Assembly (NCBI RefSeq): GCF_014633365.1
Contig: NC_068348.1
Span: 15,642,311-15,706,310, forward strand
Source of the DNA: Diospyros lotus
Lineage: Eukaryota > Streptophyta > Magnoliopsida > Ericales > Ebenaceae
Direction: 5' to 3'
DNA: 64,000 nt
Of the stretch, positions 1 through 9,521 are shown one piece after another. A program made the position numbers and the translations under genes. The number at the start of each line of letters is the position of its first letter. Within the stretch, counting starts at the first letter, position 1. Under the pieces are notes generated by a model, which was not told where the DNA came from, searched no databases, and saw only the letters and a program-made list of their open reading frames with translations.

Positions 1-395
1 TACTCTGAGTTGTGTTGAACCCTCTAGCGGTTAGGTTTAGTGGGACAATAATTAATAAGGTACTTGGCAGTTTGCAATATTTGCACTAAATGGCAATGTG
101 AGAAGGATAAGAGGAGACCTGGCCCTCTTTCTTGCACTTTTTGAATTCAACAAGAGGACATTAAGCATAGAGATTATCCCTCCAATGTGATTTATCAACC
201 CAAGGTAAGTCTCTTTAGATGGTATCATGGTAACTCAAAAACTGCACTCTGAAGAGTATAATGGACTCCAATGAGGAAGTAAAGCTCAAACAGTTTCAAA
301 ATCAGTAATCAGAGACATCAGTAGGTGAATCAGGTACTTCTAACCACCCTATACAACATACTGGGCAGTATAGAGAACCAGTAATCTCAAATAAT
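1..395. other. No gene recognised
   Basis: I see no coding region, splice-bounded exon or repeat boundary here. It lies just beyond the stop of the minus-strand gag fragment, so it may be decayed retroelement DNA, but no motif supports that. Confidence 0.4.
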
Positions 396-800
396 TTACC
401 GCTGAGTAAACAAATCATTAAGTGACTGATCAGGTTCTTGTTTCAAGGTATGAAGCTGACCCCAAAGCTCATATTGGTATGTCAAATTAGTGGTGGTGTA
501 CCAACTAGCTAATGGGTTCATAACCTCTTTGGCTGTGTCAAAGCAGCCAAACTGCAAGTGGATAGAGGGTACCAAGGTATTACAAGCAAAGTAATAATTT
601 GGTAGTCCTTTCTGTCCCAATCTTCTAATCAGTTTTGAAAATTTGGTATCAGATTCTCCATTATTGCGGTGGTTGAACAATACCACCAGTAATAAGATGT
701 CACATTTTTTCCCCCTTTTAGGAAGCTATGCATCCCATCTACCCAAAGGCAAATAATGGAACCATCTAAAACAGTGGACATAGGAGGAGAAGTATCTGAC
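396..800 (-). pseudogene. Ty1/copia gag fragment (UBN2 type), broken
   Basis: The minus strand encodes a piece of a plant copia gag, the structural protein that packages element RNA. The open part (396-686, 96 codons) carries the hallmark block YELWGQLHTLKQEP preceded by a TAKEVMNPLA-type segment, as seen in plant copia gags. Upstream on the same strand, to about position 800, another frame continues the family pattern (a MHSFLKGKKM-like block) before a frameshift. No zinc knuckle, protease or other pol domain follows, so only the middle of gag survives. It points away from the + strand LTR at 881-1204 and is probably a separate insertion. Family call is firm; boundaries are not. Confidence 0.7.
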
Positions 801-880
801 TTGTCCATGAGTGACTGGATTGAAGGACCAATCAGATGGAGAAATAATGGAACCGATTAGCAGTGATAAAATTAAAATGT

Positions 881-1204
881 TGTATTGAAAGGGATACATT
901 TCCTATTTTGATTTTAAAGATTAGATTTAGATATAGATTAAGATTTATCCTGTTATTTTGTTCTATCTCTGTTTTATTAGATGATAATTATAGTTATGAT
1001 AGGATTTGAATTCAAAGTTATGATTGGACTTGGATTATAATTCTATTGTAGTTAGGATTAGAATTGGCCTATAAATAAGGTTTATGATGTATTCTTTTAT
1101 TCAGCTTGATTGATTGAATAATATGATTTCACCTAGCTGCTTCTTTTTCTTCCTAATCTCCTCTATCTTCTCAACTTTCTGCAATCTCAGTGCTTTCCCC
1201 ATCA
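881..1204 (+). repeat. LTR copy A
   Basis: A 324-bp block starting TGTATTGAAAGG and ending CCCATCA, with AT-rich U3 and a TATA-like CTATAAATAAGG near 1070-1081. Four bases later comes a primer-binding site. Two more copies exist: reversed at 4789-5067 and direct at 5546-6689. TG...CA ends plus the adjacent primer-binding site support LTR identity. No matching 5-bp duplication was found with copy C, so A and C are not proven to be the two ends of one insertion. Confidence 0.75.
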
Positions 1205-1208
1205 ATCC

Positions 1209-1220
1209 TGGTATCGGAGC
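1209..1220 (+). promoter_or_regulatory. Primer-binding site (initiator Met-tRNA)
   Basis: TGGTATCGGAGC differs by one base from TGGTATCAGAGC, complementary to the 3' end of plant initiator Met-tRNA. It follows LTR A by four bases, as in Ty1/copia elements, and fixes the transcription direction of this module as plus. Confidence 0.7.
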
Positions 1221-1309
1221 AAAATTCGTTCCTGCTTCCATCAGTTTACACAGCAAAATTTGGTTCTGATTTTCTTCTCATCAACATGCACAACAATCAT
1301 CAGTTTTCT

Positions 1310-1750
1310 TTAGTTTGTGGAGTTGAGGAATTGTGAGACCTCAAACTCAAAAGCTGTAAGAAATTTTCTCAGCCTAGAAAATTTCAGAAAACTCTCAGTA
1401 ACAGGAGCCGTTACATTCAGTAACCATCTCTCAACGAGTCGTTTGCAAAGAACACAGTAACCAGCAGAATTATCATCAATGCCCTTCAGTTTTTGCATCA
1501 CTGAATCATCATTAACAACAAACAATGTATCACAACAAGCAACAGAACCATCTACAGAAGCAATAAGTCCCTTTATCATCATCTTCAACCACTGAAGACC
1601 TTCATCAACGTCACATAGCCTTGTCAAAATTGCCAGAGCCCTAGCCAACTTTTTGGAGACTACATGAGCAGTCTCACTTGACCTTAGAGCAAGTGGAGTC
1701 GAACTGACTGATAAATCCTCTACTTCAACAGTCACCAGAGATTTTGTCAT
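1310..1750 (-). CDS. Hypothetical antisense ORF of 146 codons in arm 1
   Basis: An uninterrupted reading frame runs antisense to the retroelement leader of arm 1. The product begins MTKSLVTVEVEDLS and has leucine-rich helical stretches around KKLARALAILTRLCD and FSRLRKFLTAF. I recognise no domain, signal peptide or membrane segment. The mirrored stretch in arm 2 (about 4240-4680, + strand) keeps part of the same protein pattern, including an RLCDIDEG segment, but is broken by stops. It may be a captured host gene fragment carried in reverse, or a chance open frame. Function unknown. Confidence 0.25.
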   Translation of the reverse strand: MTKSLVTVEVEDLSVSSTPLALRSSETAHVVSKKLARALAILTRLCDVDEGLQWLKMMIKGLIASVDGSVACCDTLFVVNDDSVMQKLKGIDDNSAGYCVLCKRLVERWLLNVTAPVTESFLKFSRLRKFLTAFEFEVSQFLNSTN

Positions 1751-2472
1751 CTGCCTTCTGCACCACTTTTGCCGATGTCAGAAGTACCTTGCCACTGCCA
1801 TCCTTGCCTGCTGCAAACTCCTTCATTGTTACCTGTAAGCCTCTTGAGCCAATTTGCTCTCTAATCCAGAAACCCAATTTCTCAACCCTGTTTCACCTTG
1901 ACCCAACCCAATTGGGATCCTAGCCTAGCCTTGTGCCCACACCAAACCCTCAACCCAAATTTAATTGAGTCCAGCCTAATTTTTCCTTTTTTTTTCTCAA
2001 GCCTAATTGTTTGAGCCCTACCCCAAACCAAACCCAATCAATCCTAACTCAGATTATTCTTGCCAGGAAAACAGGTTGATTCTTTCCATGCTTTTGGTTT
2101 AATTTCCCTTTTTCTAAATTAATTTTATATTATTTTTGTGTGCTTAGATTTTTGTAAAATAAGTTATCCTCTTTAACCATGGAGTCAAACATGTCACCGT
2201 CTAAGTCCCAACTACATTGCCAAATAATACAAATTTTTTAGGACATTAACTAAGCTGGGCATGAACCTCCAGTTTTCTATAGGTAATGTTTCACCTAGTA
2301 TGCCACCCTAGTGTTTTGACTCTAGTCGTTTTGGTCATTTTGTTGAAATTTGTGCATTCTTGCGACCCAATCCATGGAACCAAGCAAGAGTAAATAAGTA
2401 ACCACATCTAGAGGCACAATCGTTTAAACCCCACATTGGTGAACTAGGCGACTTAAAGGAGGATTGACATAG

Positions 2473-3163
2473 TATTGATGGTGAAGCATGTAACAACACC
2501 GTTTTACTAAGGAAGCCGGGCAGGAGGGTCAGCTACAACCGTTGCCACGTGGCAGCGGAGGGCAGCTCTGCAACCGTTGCCACGTGGCAGTGGAGGGCAG
2601 CTCAGCAACTGCTCGTGCAATTTGGACCGTCAATGCTGCCTTTATCTGGTGCAATCCCAGCCATCCTTTTGCATCGTGCGACCCTTATTTAATGCATTGT
2701 GCATCGGGATATGTGTAAGTAAGCGAGAGATTGAGAGAGAGAGAGGAAGTGAGGGTCCGAAGGGTTTTTTTATGGTTGTTTTACACTCTTCGTCTCCTTC
2801 GTGTTCTTCTTTCTAATTCAATAGGGTAAGCCTTTGATATTTCTTTTATATGGTTTTGAGGCGATTTTGTTAGTGAACCAATCTATGTAAATAGAGTGGT
2901 TGTGAGGCTTGTATGTTGTGAGTCTTGTAAACCCTATTTTTACTCTGATAGTGTAGTGAGCTCTCCTTTGCCGAAACTCAATGTGGACGTAGCCCTTTCT
3001 GGGTGAACCATGGTAAATCTGTGTGTGTTATTTACTTTCCATCAGTTTTTGCGTTCGCTACTTGTGCTTTATGTTTTCTGATTGTGTCTCTATTGTTGGG
3101 TTTAAAGGCTTATAGTGATATCAAAGTGTGTGTGTGTGTGATTTGCTTTCTGTTTGCGCAACA
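2473..3163 (+). mobile_element. Solo LTR inserted in arm 1
   Basis: A 691-bp block flanked by CATAG at 2468-2472 and again at 3164-3168. Removing it and one copy restores alignment with arm 2, which lacks the block. It starts TATTGATGGTG (the expected TG mutated to TA) and ends GCGCAACA. Inside are two direct copies of CCGTTGCCACGTGGCAG at about 2538 and 2573 containing CACGTG, a G-box-type core; a GA-rich stretch near 2728-2750; and a (TG)n run at 3128-3140. No internal domains, so it is a solo LTR left by recombination. Confidence 0.8.
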
Positions 3164-3290
3164 CATAGAGAACCCATGAAATTGTAGGACAGAAATTCTG
3201 GTTGTTAACCAAGAAAAGCCTGAATTTGAGGTAGTAGAAGAAATTGTTATGGCAATTGTGGAAATTCCCAAGGAACCTGGGGAGAAATAG

Positions 3291-3484
3291 AATGATGTGG
3301 GTGGCTAAGAGCTTTATCTAACCAACCTATTCAATGTGGTTCATCTTGTTGTGAGGCAGAGTTGGAAGAATCACTGGTGAAACACCATTAAAGGAAGGTT
3401 AAGGAACTGGAAAAGGGCAAAGAAATTTTGGGAATTCCTTAGAGAGAGAGCATCGGTGGATACTTCAATTACTAGACATTTTGA
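3291..3484. other. Spacer of the inverted repeat
   Basis: About 190 bp between the two arms, with no match between its halves and no coding evidence. It would be the loop of a folded transcript. Confidence 0.5.
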
Positions 3485-3711
3485 GGTTTTGTGGGAATTT
3501 CCACAACTGCCATAACAATTTCTTCTACTACTTCAGATTCAAGCTTTTCTTGGTTAACAATTGGAATTTTCTGTTCTTCTTTTACTTCGTGGGATTTCTT
3601 ATCACAATCTACCTTAAAATCACATTGTTCACCAATTTTGGGTTTAGGAGCTTGTGCCTCTGGATGTGGTTGCTTATTTACTCTTGTTTTGTTCCATATA
3701 TTGGGTGGCAA
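3472..3711 (-). pseudogene. Charged ORF at the inner end of arm 2
   Basis: In the sense direction of the arm-2 module (minus), 79 codons are open, rich in Lys, Glu, Val and Pro, with the segment VVEEIVMAVVEIP. Arm 1 carries the same peptide at 3196-3290 (VVEEIVMAIVEIP) followed by a stop. Just upstream on the minus strand a Cys/His-containing stretch (SCFDHSANIC) could be a decayed zinc knuckle, which would make this a gag C-terminal part. Conservation of the peptide in both arms suggests it once was coding. Assignment is tentative. Confidence 0.35.
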
Positions 3712-4788
3712 GAATGCACAAATATTAGCAGAGTGATCAAAACAACTATAATCAAAACATAGGGTGGCATGCTAGGTGAAAGATACCTATAGAAGACTGC
3801 AGGTTCATGTCCAAATTAGCGTTAATGCCAGAAGAATTTGTTATATTTGGTAATGTAGTTGGGACCCAGATGTTGACATGTTTGACTCCATGGTTAAAGG
3901 GGACAACTTATTTTACAAACATCAAAGCGCACAAAAAGAAATGATATTAATTTAGAAAACTGGAAATTAAACCAAAAGCATGGAAAGAATCAACCTGTTT
4001 TTGTTGCAAGAATAATCTGAGTTGGGCTTGATTGTGTTTGGTTTGGGGTTGGGCTTTAGGGGGAAAAATAGGGCTGGACTCAATTAAATTTGGGTTCAGG
4101 AGTAAGAGAAAGTTGGGGGTTTTGTGTGGGTGCAAGGGTTGGTTAGGATCCAAATTGGGTCGGGACAAGGTGAAATAGGGTTGAGAAATTGGGTTTCTGG
4201 GTTAGAGAGAAAATTGGGTCAAGAGGCTTACACATAACAATGCAGGAGGAGTTTGCAGCAGGCAAGGATGGCAGCAGTGAGGTTCTTCTGATGTTGGCAA
4301 AGGCAGTGCAGAAGTCAGACGACAGAATCTCTGGCAACTGTTGAAGGAGAGGCCTTGGTAAAGACAGTTCGACTTCACTCACTGAAAGAAAGTTGGCGAG
4401 AGTGCCCGTGTAATCGCTGAAAAGTCTGCTAGGGATCCGATGATTTTGGTGAGGCTATGTGATATTGATGAAGGTGCTGCATCTTTATTGTTGATGATGA
4501 TTTGGTGATGCGAAAACTGATGGATGTTGATGATAATTTCTGCTGGTTACCCTCTTCGCTGTAATGATTCGTTGAGCGATGTTTGCTGAATGTAATAGCT
4601 CCTGTTGCTGAGAGTTCTCTGAAAGTTTTTAGGCTGAGAAGATTTCTTACAGGTTTTGAGTTCTGTCAACATTCCTCAACTCTGCTCAAACTGGTCATTG
4701 CTGTGTTTGTTGATGAAAAGAAAATCGGAACCAAATTTTGCTGTGTAAACTGAAGAAAGTGGGATTGAATTTTGCTCTGATACAAATT
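3485..4788 (-). other. Leader/internal part of the LTR-B module (arm 2)
   Basis: Reverse-complement partner of arm 1. The primer-binding site reads GCTCTGATAC on the plus strand at 4774-4783, next to LTR B. Several short minus-strand frames exist (4143-4382, 3947-4168) with proline-rich composition; none matches a known domain. Confidence 0.6.
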
Positions 4789-5067
4789 TGATGTTAGACA
4801 GCAATGAGATTGCAGAAAGTTGAGAAGAAAGAAAGGAGATTAAGAAGAAGAAGCCAAGAGAGTATCTCAAGGATAGGAAATATTCAATCATCAAGAGCTG
4901 AATAAAGGAATATTTCATAAGCCTTAATTTATTGGCCAAACCTAATCCAAACTATAATAGAATTATAATCCAAGCCCAATCATAATTTTGAATCCATAAC
5001 TATAATTATCTAATAAAAATGAAAACAAAACAAAATAATAAGATAAATCCTAACCTAAATCTAATTT
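4789..5067 (-). repeat. LTR copy B (reversed, truncated)
   Basis: Reverse complement of LTR A, lacking about 25 bp of its U3 start. Its outer end abuts a plus-oriented U5-like fragment at 5068-5106 (CTTCTCCACTTTCTAC), so the junction at 5067/5068 joins LTR pieces in opposite directions. Confidence 0.75.
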
Positions 5068-5106
5068 CTTCTCCACTTTCTACAATCTCATTGCTGTCCT
5101 GCATCA

Positions 5107-5545
5107 TGTATAAGTTGCTAATCTGCTATTGGGAAACTAGGAGTTGACCTGTAATAGAGAGAAGGGAGCAGGCAAGAACAGGGCAGAACAAGTTGGCGAT
5201 AGGGTAGACCATGGAGAGGGTAATAGAGAGGCTGTCCTTGGGCAGGGGTCGTGCCATAAGAAAGAAAAACAGGTTGCAAAGGCCAACTAAAGAAGGCGAT
5301 GGAGAGGGCAACAGAGATATCGTCCCTCGATTTTCACATTGAAGCAGAGCAACAAATCAAACAAATCAATCATGACGGAGCTAAAGTTTCATGGATTTGA
5401 GGTTCTATGGCTTAACTCTGAAAGGGTTTGGCTTGACTTTTGAGATTTTGGGGCTTAAATTTTAGGATTTGTGGAGTTAATCTCCCAGTTAGCAGAATGG
5501 ATGTGATAGCTGGTTCTTTATAGTGTGCACTTTCTATAGAGGAGA
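5107..5545 (+). other. Retroelement internal remnant before LTR C
   Basis: Noncoding, purine-rich DNA ending in AGAGGAGA directly before LTR C, which resembles a polypurine tract. This suggests it is the 3' internal end of a plus-oriented element. No protein domain is readable. Confidence 0.4.
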
Positions 5546-5669
5546 TGTGATAGGGATATGTTTCCTATTTTGATTTTAAAGATTAGATTTAGATTTAGAT
5601 TACTATTTATCTTGCTATGTTGTTTTGTTTCCATTTTTATTAGATAATTATAGTTATGATAGGATTTGA

Positions 5670-5738
5670 GTGAAATGTTATTCCCACTATAAAAGGGTTA
5701 ACCGTTAACAATTTTTGGAGTGGGAATAACATCACTCG
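5670..5738. mobile_element. 69-bp MITE with long terminal inverted repeats
   Basis: GGATTTGA occurs at 5662-5669 and 5739-5746, and LTR A has a single copy at the matching place (996-1003). The insert begins GTGAAATGTTATTCCCACT and ends with the reverse complement of GTGATGTTATTCCCACT plus a short tail, so nearly all of it is inverted repeat. An 8-bp duplication suggests hAT-type mobilisation. It is at the small end for MITEs. Confidence 0.7.
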
Positions 5739-5866
5739 GGATTTGAATTCAAAGTATGATTGGACTTGGATTCATAATTCTATTGTTGTTAGGATTAGAT
5801 TTGGCCTATAAATAAGGCTTATGATGTATTCTTTTATTTAATTTGTTTTATAGAATAATATGATTT

Positions 5867-6540
5867 AGTAAAAATATAAGAGTGGATGATGTTATAATAA
5901 AATTAGAAGACCAAATCTTACAAAGAAAAGACCATTTTCGATATTTGGGATCAGTGATTCAAAAAGATGGAGAAATCCATGAGAATGTCGCACATAGAAT
6001 TAAGGCAGGTTGGCTAAAATGGAGAAATACATTGGGGGTGTTATGTGATGGTAAAATCCCATTAAAATTGAAAGAAAAATTTTATAGGACAGCTATAAGA
6101 CCAGTCTTACTGTATGACTCAGAATGTTGGGCAGTCAAATACCAGCATGAGCAAAAGACGAGTGTAGCAGAGATGAGGATGTTAAGATGGATGTGCGGAC
6201 ATACAAGAAAGGATAAAATTAGAAATGAAGTTATTCGTAATAAGGTAGGAGTAGTGCCAATCGAGGAGAAGATGAGAGAGACTAGACTAAGATGGTTTGG
6301 TCATGTGAGAAGGAGACTAAGAGACGCTCCTGTGAGGAGAGTTGATGAAATGGAACAATTAGTCACAAAAAGAGGTAGAGGTAGACCCAAGAAGACTTTG
6401 GGAGATACATTAAAATTTGATATGAAATATATGGATCTAAATGAGGATATGACAAAAGACAGAAATACATGGAAGTCTAGAATTCATGTAGCCGACCCCA
6501 CATAGTGAGATAAAGGCTGGATATGTTGTTGTTGTTGTTG
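5867..6540 (+). mobile_element. 5'-truncated RTE-type LINE with protein remnant
   Basis: Flanked by TATAGAATAATATGATTT at 5849-5866 and 6541-6558, an 18-bp target duplication. The body encodes (about 5886-6505) the C-terminal part of a plant LINE reverse transcriptase, including FRYLGSVIQKDGE, AEMRMLRWMCGHTR, LRWFGHVRRR and RGRGRPKKT, with the stop at 6503-6505. These segments follow the RT catalytic domain, which is lost to 5' truncation. The element ends in a GTTGTTGTTG tail rather than poly(A), the usual RTE end. The frame is intact over about 200 codons and the duplication is exact, so the insertion is fairly young. Confidence 0.88.
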
Positions 6541-6689
6541 TATAGAATAATATGATTTCCCTTTGCTGTGTTCTTCTATCTAGCATCTCTCTGCTCTGCT
6601 CTCTTGGCTTTTCTCTTCTTCTCAAGCTACTTCTTCATAATCTCCTCTTTCTTCTAAATTTTCTGAAATCTCATTTCTTTCCCGGATCA

Positions 6690-7115
6690 AGATGGCTTCT
6701 GATTTCTGCAAAGAAGATGGTCAAAGATGATTTCTGCAGAAGTGATGGTGGTTTCATTAAGGAGACGGCTGACTGCAGCACAGGAGGTTTTTGCTGGGGA
6801 GACTGGCTCTGATACTATATAAGTTCATGAAAATGTATATATAGAGTATATCAAAAATCAACTAATCAAAGGATTTTTTATGGAAACTAGCAATTCACTT
6901 CTACAAAATCAGGCTAGTAAATCTCAGATATTATGCTAATCAAGCTAATAGCTAATTTACAGTGATGGATTTGCATTGATGATGCTAACAAATTTAATAC
7001 CACTACTGCAAAATCATTTGAATATCACAACAAAATTCAACAGGCACCTTATTTCATTTTTTTGTTTTCTTTTTATCTATGATTATTGATTCTTGGATAT
7101 CTTTGTGTTTCATAG
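6690..7115. other. Intergenic or intron DNA before the first visible exon
   Basis: Remnant of retroelement leader at first; a GGCTCTGATACTA block at 6805-6817 is the reverse complement of a Met-tRNA primer-binding site, hinting at another minus-oriented LTR junction. From about 6830 nothing is recognised until the acceptor at 7114-7115. If the host gene has upstream exons outside the window, this is intron. Confidence 0.4.
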
Positions 7116-7213
7116 TCTCGGATTGCTCCAGATACTCCTGCTGAGGTAATTGAGTACTTTCTCGATACAGAGGCTCAGGAGATTGAGTTTGAGATAGCCC
7201 GATTGAGGCCTAG
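7116..7213 (+). CDS. Host gene exon 1 of those visible
   Basis: Acceptor CATAG at 7111-7115, donor GTTAGT from 7214. It codes 32 residues (SRIAPDTPAE...IARLRP) plus two bases of an Arg codon completed by the next exon. Acidic and conserved in character (FLDTEAQEIEFEIAR). The 3' intron is 14.8 kb long. Confidence 0.82.
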
Positions 7214-7692
7214 GTTAGTTCTTATGCCTCTTCCAATTTAGACAATTAGACTGAGTATCAGCTTTGCTTTGAGTGTTGCTTCTTTCTAAATTGTGACTGA
7301 CATTAGTTTATTCCCTTCAATTTTGTTGTGCTACTATATATACTGTTGCAAGTTGGTATTCAATTTCATGGCCCAAGAAATGTTGACTTCTGTGCTGACC
7401 TGAATCCAACAAAATCTCAGCACACACCAAAGATTCACCGACCCAGTAGCTCCACCAAATTAGGTGTGGTGATTTTATTAACAAAAGACAGAACTTATAA
7501 GCCTATGAACTTGGGTGTAATTTTTTGGTTAAAATCCGATGAAGCAAGGAGAAGAGAGGTGTCAGGTGTAGATCTTCTAAATTCTTAGTGAAGCTTTTCT
7601 GATTGTTTATTCCAGTTGGCCTAGGCTATAAGCCAAGCCATTTATACATTGGTGCTTTGTATGTTGAGTGTTCACTAAAATATTATTTGTGT

Positions 7693-7723
<31 letters not shown>

Positions 7724-8259
7724 GGGGTGTTCTGGGTAAGAGAGGAAATGTGTTTGAAAACCAATTTTGGACAGGTTCGATATTCATCAAACTCATAATA
7801 CAGACAAAAAGCCCTGAATTTGAGAGTGTAATTTTTATTTGAGTGTTCTCATTTCAAAATTTTTGCTTCAGACTGAGAAGTAGATGATTTCTCTGCTTAT
7901 AATTATGTGGAGTAGTCCATGAGTAACATTGTCTATAAGGGTGGATACCTGTATTTGTCATTATTTTACTCTTTTTATGCAGCTCTGCATCTTTGCCCAC
8001 CAGGTTACACAACTCATTTCTGCAATGCTTCTTCCTTTTTCTTTGTAATGCATGGCCAGCTGTTTGCTTGTGACATTCTATGGAGTTAAATTCTAATATC
8101 ACTCTTCAATTTGTGGGGTAGTTACAACAGTTCATCAAACATAAACAGTTTACCATGAAAGATAATAAGATAATCCATATTGGATGATTATACTTCACAA
8201 TGATGATTAATTCTTTGGCCTTGTTAGGATGATTAGGGTGTTTTAGATATATATTTAAC
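7214..8259 (+). other. Start of the 14.8-kb intron, unique part
   Basis: No coding support; short open frames here (7328-7588, 7603-7842) have no family pattern. Contains the GT/G repeat at 7688-7727. This may be ancestral intron sequence. Confidence 0.5.
7688..7727. repeat. (GT)n microsatellite followed by a G run
   Basis: A run of GT dinucleotides passes straight into about 20 consecutive G, then TGTTCTGGG. A G run this long can form quadruplexes and is often mis-sequenced, so the exact length is uncertain. Confidence 0.85.
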
Positions 8260-8611
8260 TGTTGGAACATCAAATCAAAAAGTTTGAATATGGATGAGAC
8301 CAAGAGATAAGGTTGGTTGGAGATAAGGGAAGATTCAAAAAAGATTAAACTGATAAAGAAATAAGTTCCTAAGAAAAAGGAGGCAATAGATTCCAAGTGA
8401 TAAGTCCAGCTTTAGTGATAAACTTTATCCTTTAAAGATATTCAATTTTCTTGTTTTTTAGGAGATGTTGTAGAAGAATTCTTGTATAGATACCCCACTT
8501 GTATGCTTAATAAGATATTAAAGCAGTTTTCCATTTCATTAAGTTTTTTCTTCCTCTCTAATCGAGTATTCTTCCTAAGTTGCTTCAATCAGTTGTTTTC
8601 AGTTTTGTTTA
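8260..8611 (+). repeat. 5' LTR of copia element 1
   Basis: Starts TGTTGGAACATC, ends GTTTTGTTTA (expected CA mutated to TA). TGGTATCAGAGCC follows at once at 8612. Carries two short segments absent from the 3' LTR (near 8400 and 8480). Confidence 0.85.
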
Positions 8612-8684
8612 TGGTATCAGAGCCAGCCATCTTTTTGGCTAATTCCTTCCCTTCCGGTTATCTCATCTGAACTTACTAGTCCCT

Positions 8685-9189
8685 ATGCTTATGGCGAATA
8701 ATACCTCCTCCTCTAATAATCCTTTTGCCTTTGATCCCGATGCTCCATCTCAGTTTATGCCTTCCATCCCTTTAAACCTTGATTTCCATTCCCTTCAAAT
8801 TATGCAACATAAACTGAATGGGACAAATTTTTGGGAATGGTTCCAATTAGTCTTGTTGGTAATGAAGGGTAAAGGAAAAGTAGGTTATGGATCTCTTTCC
8901 ATGCCTCCTAAAACAGCACCTAACTACTCAACATTGGATGTTGAGAATTCGATTGTAATGGCTTGGTTCATAAATTCCATGGAGCCAAAAATAGGAAGGA
9001 CTTACCTATTCTACAAAATTGCAAAGGATATTTGGACAGCGGTGCAAGAAATCTATTCAGACCTCACAAACACCTCCCAATGCTTTGAGATTCAATCAGC
9101 TATTAGGATTACTCAACAAGGTAATATGTCAGTGACTGAATATTACAATGTTTTAACAGCATTATGGAAGGAAATGAATCTATTCTATT
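8685..9189 (+). pseudogene. Gag of copia element 1, first part
   Basis: Open from ATG 8685 (a second ATG at 8691) for 168 codons until the border of copia element 2. Family segments seen: MQHKLNGTNFWEWFQ, VMKGKGKVGYG, NSIVMAWFINSMEP, IWTAVQEIYSDL and QQGNMSVTEYYN, the typical plant copia gag order. The protein continues at 14703 after the nested insertion (expected local sequence MNLFYDIN). The reading frame before the insertion has no stop, so it was largely intact when disrupted. Confidence 0.85.
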
Positions 9190-9466
9190 TGTTGGAGATT
9201 TATGATTTGCTAGATATTTATCTCTTTTATTTTCTGTATTTTTGTATTCAAGTGATTAGATTAGGTTTGTTTGAGGAGAAGATAAGGAGATAAGATAGAT
9301 TTGTTAGGAGAAGATAAGAAATAAGAATCTCCTTGATTATAGGAGATAGATTTTTCCTTGTTTTGAATTCTTAGGAGATAGCTGTCAAACCTATATATAT
9401 ACATGTGATCAACTCAAATGAAAAAATTAAGAGAAAATAATTCTTTCTTAAATATCTCTTGTTTCA
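9190..9466 (+). repeat. 5' LTR of copia element 2
   Basis: Starts TGTTGGAGATTTATG, ends CTTGTTTCA, followed directly by TGGTATCAGAGC at 9467-9478. Nearly identical to 14432-14702 apart from a 6-bp difference just after the terminal TG and scattered changes. Confidence 0.9.
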
Positions 9467-9521
9467 TGGTATCAGAGCTACTGGTTCTAGTAGCCCTAAG
9501 TTGTTAAATCTTATCCAAACA

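Larger units (their letters stand above)
1205..2472 (+). other. Leader of the LTR-A module (arm 1)
   Basis: Non-coding in the element's sense direction as far as can be read. It holds the primer-binding site and proline-rich, stop-interrupted reading. It is interrupted at 2472 by a solo LTR and resumes at 3169. No gag zinc knuckle or protease motif is visible. Confidence 0.5.
881..5067. repeat. Giant inverted repeat built from two LTR-leader modules
   Basis: Sequence 881-2472 plus 3169-3290 reads as the reverse complement of roughly 3485-5067. Matching blocks checked by eye: LTR (905-1204 against 4789-5067); leader around 1760-1910 against 4130-4320; 2170-2460 against 3620-3900; 3190-3275 against 3487-3570. 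The spacer is about 190 bp. The arms differ at scattered positions and by a 691-bp solo LTR in arm 1. A transcript through both arms could fold into a hairpin of more than 1 kb; that is inference. Confidence 0.85.
5546..6689 (+). repeat. LTR copy C, interrupted twice
   Basis: Starts TGTGATAGGGATATG after a polypurine-like tract and ends CCCGGATCA, colinear with LTR A. It is interrupted by a 69-bp MITE (5670-5738) and a LINE (5867-6540). Without these and their duplications it is close to LTR A in length, with an extra U5 stretch (about 6559-6660). Confidence 0.75.

Noticed and set aside
881..6689. LTR A and LTR C as the two ends of one intact element
   Set aside because: The flanks AATGT and AGATG do not match, and a reversed copy lies between them, so one simple insertion is not shown.
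7328..7842. Two ORFs considered as extra exons of the host gene
   Set aside because: No conserved peptide, one crosses the GT/G repeat, and exon 1 joins exon 2 in frame without them.
8612..8624. TGGTATCAGAGCC blocks as possible tRNA genes
   Set aside because: They match only the 18-base or shorter tRNA-primed site beside LTRs; no cloverleaf surrounds them.
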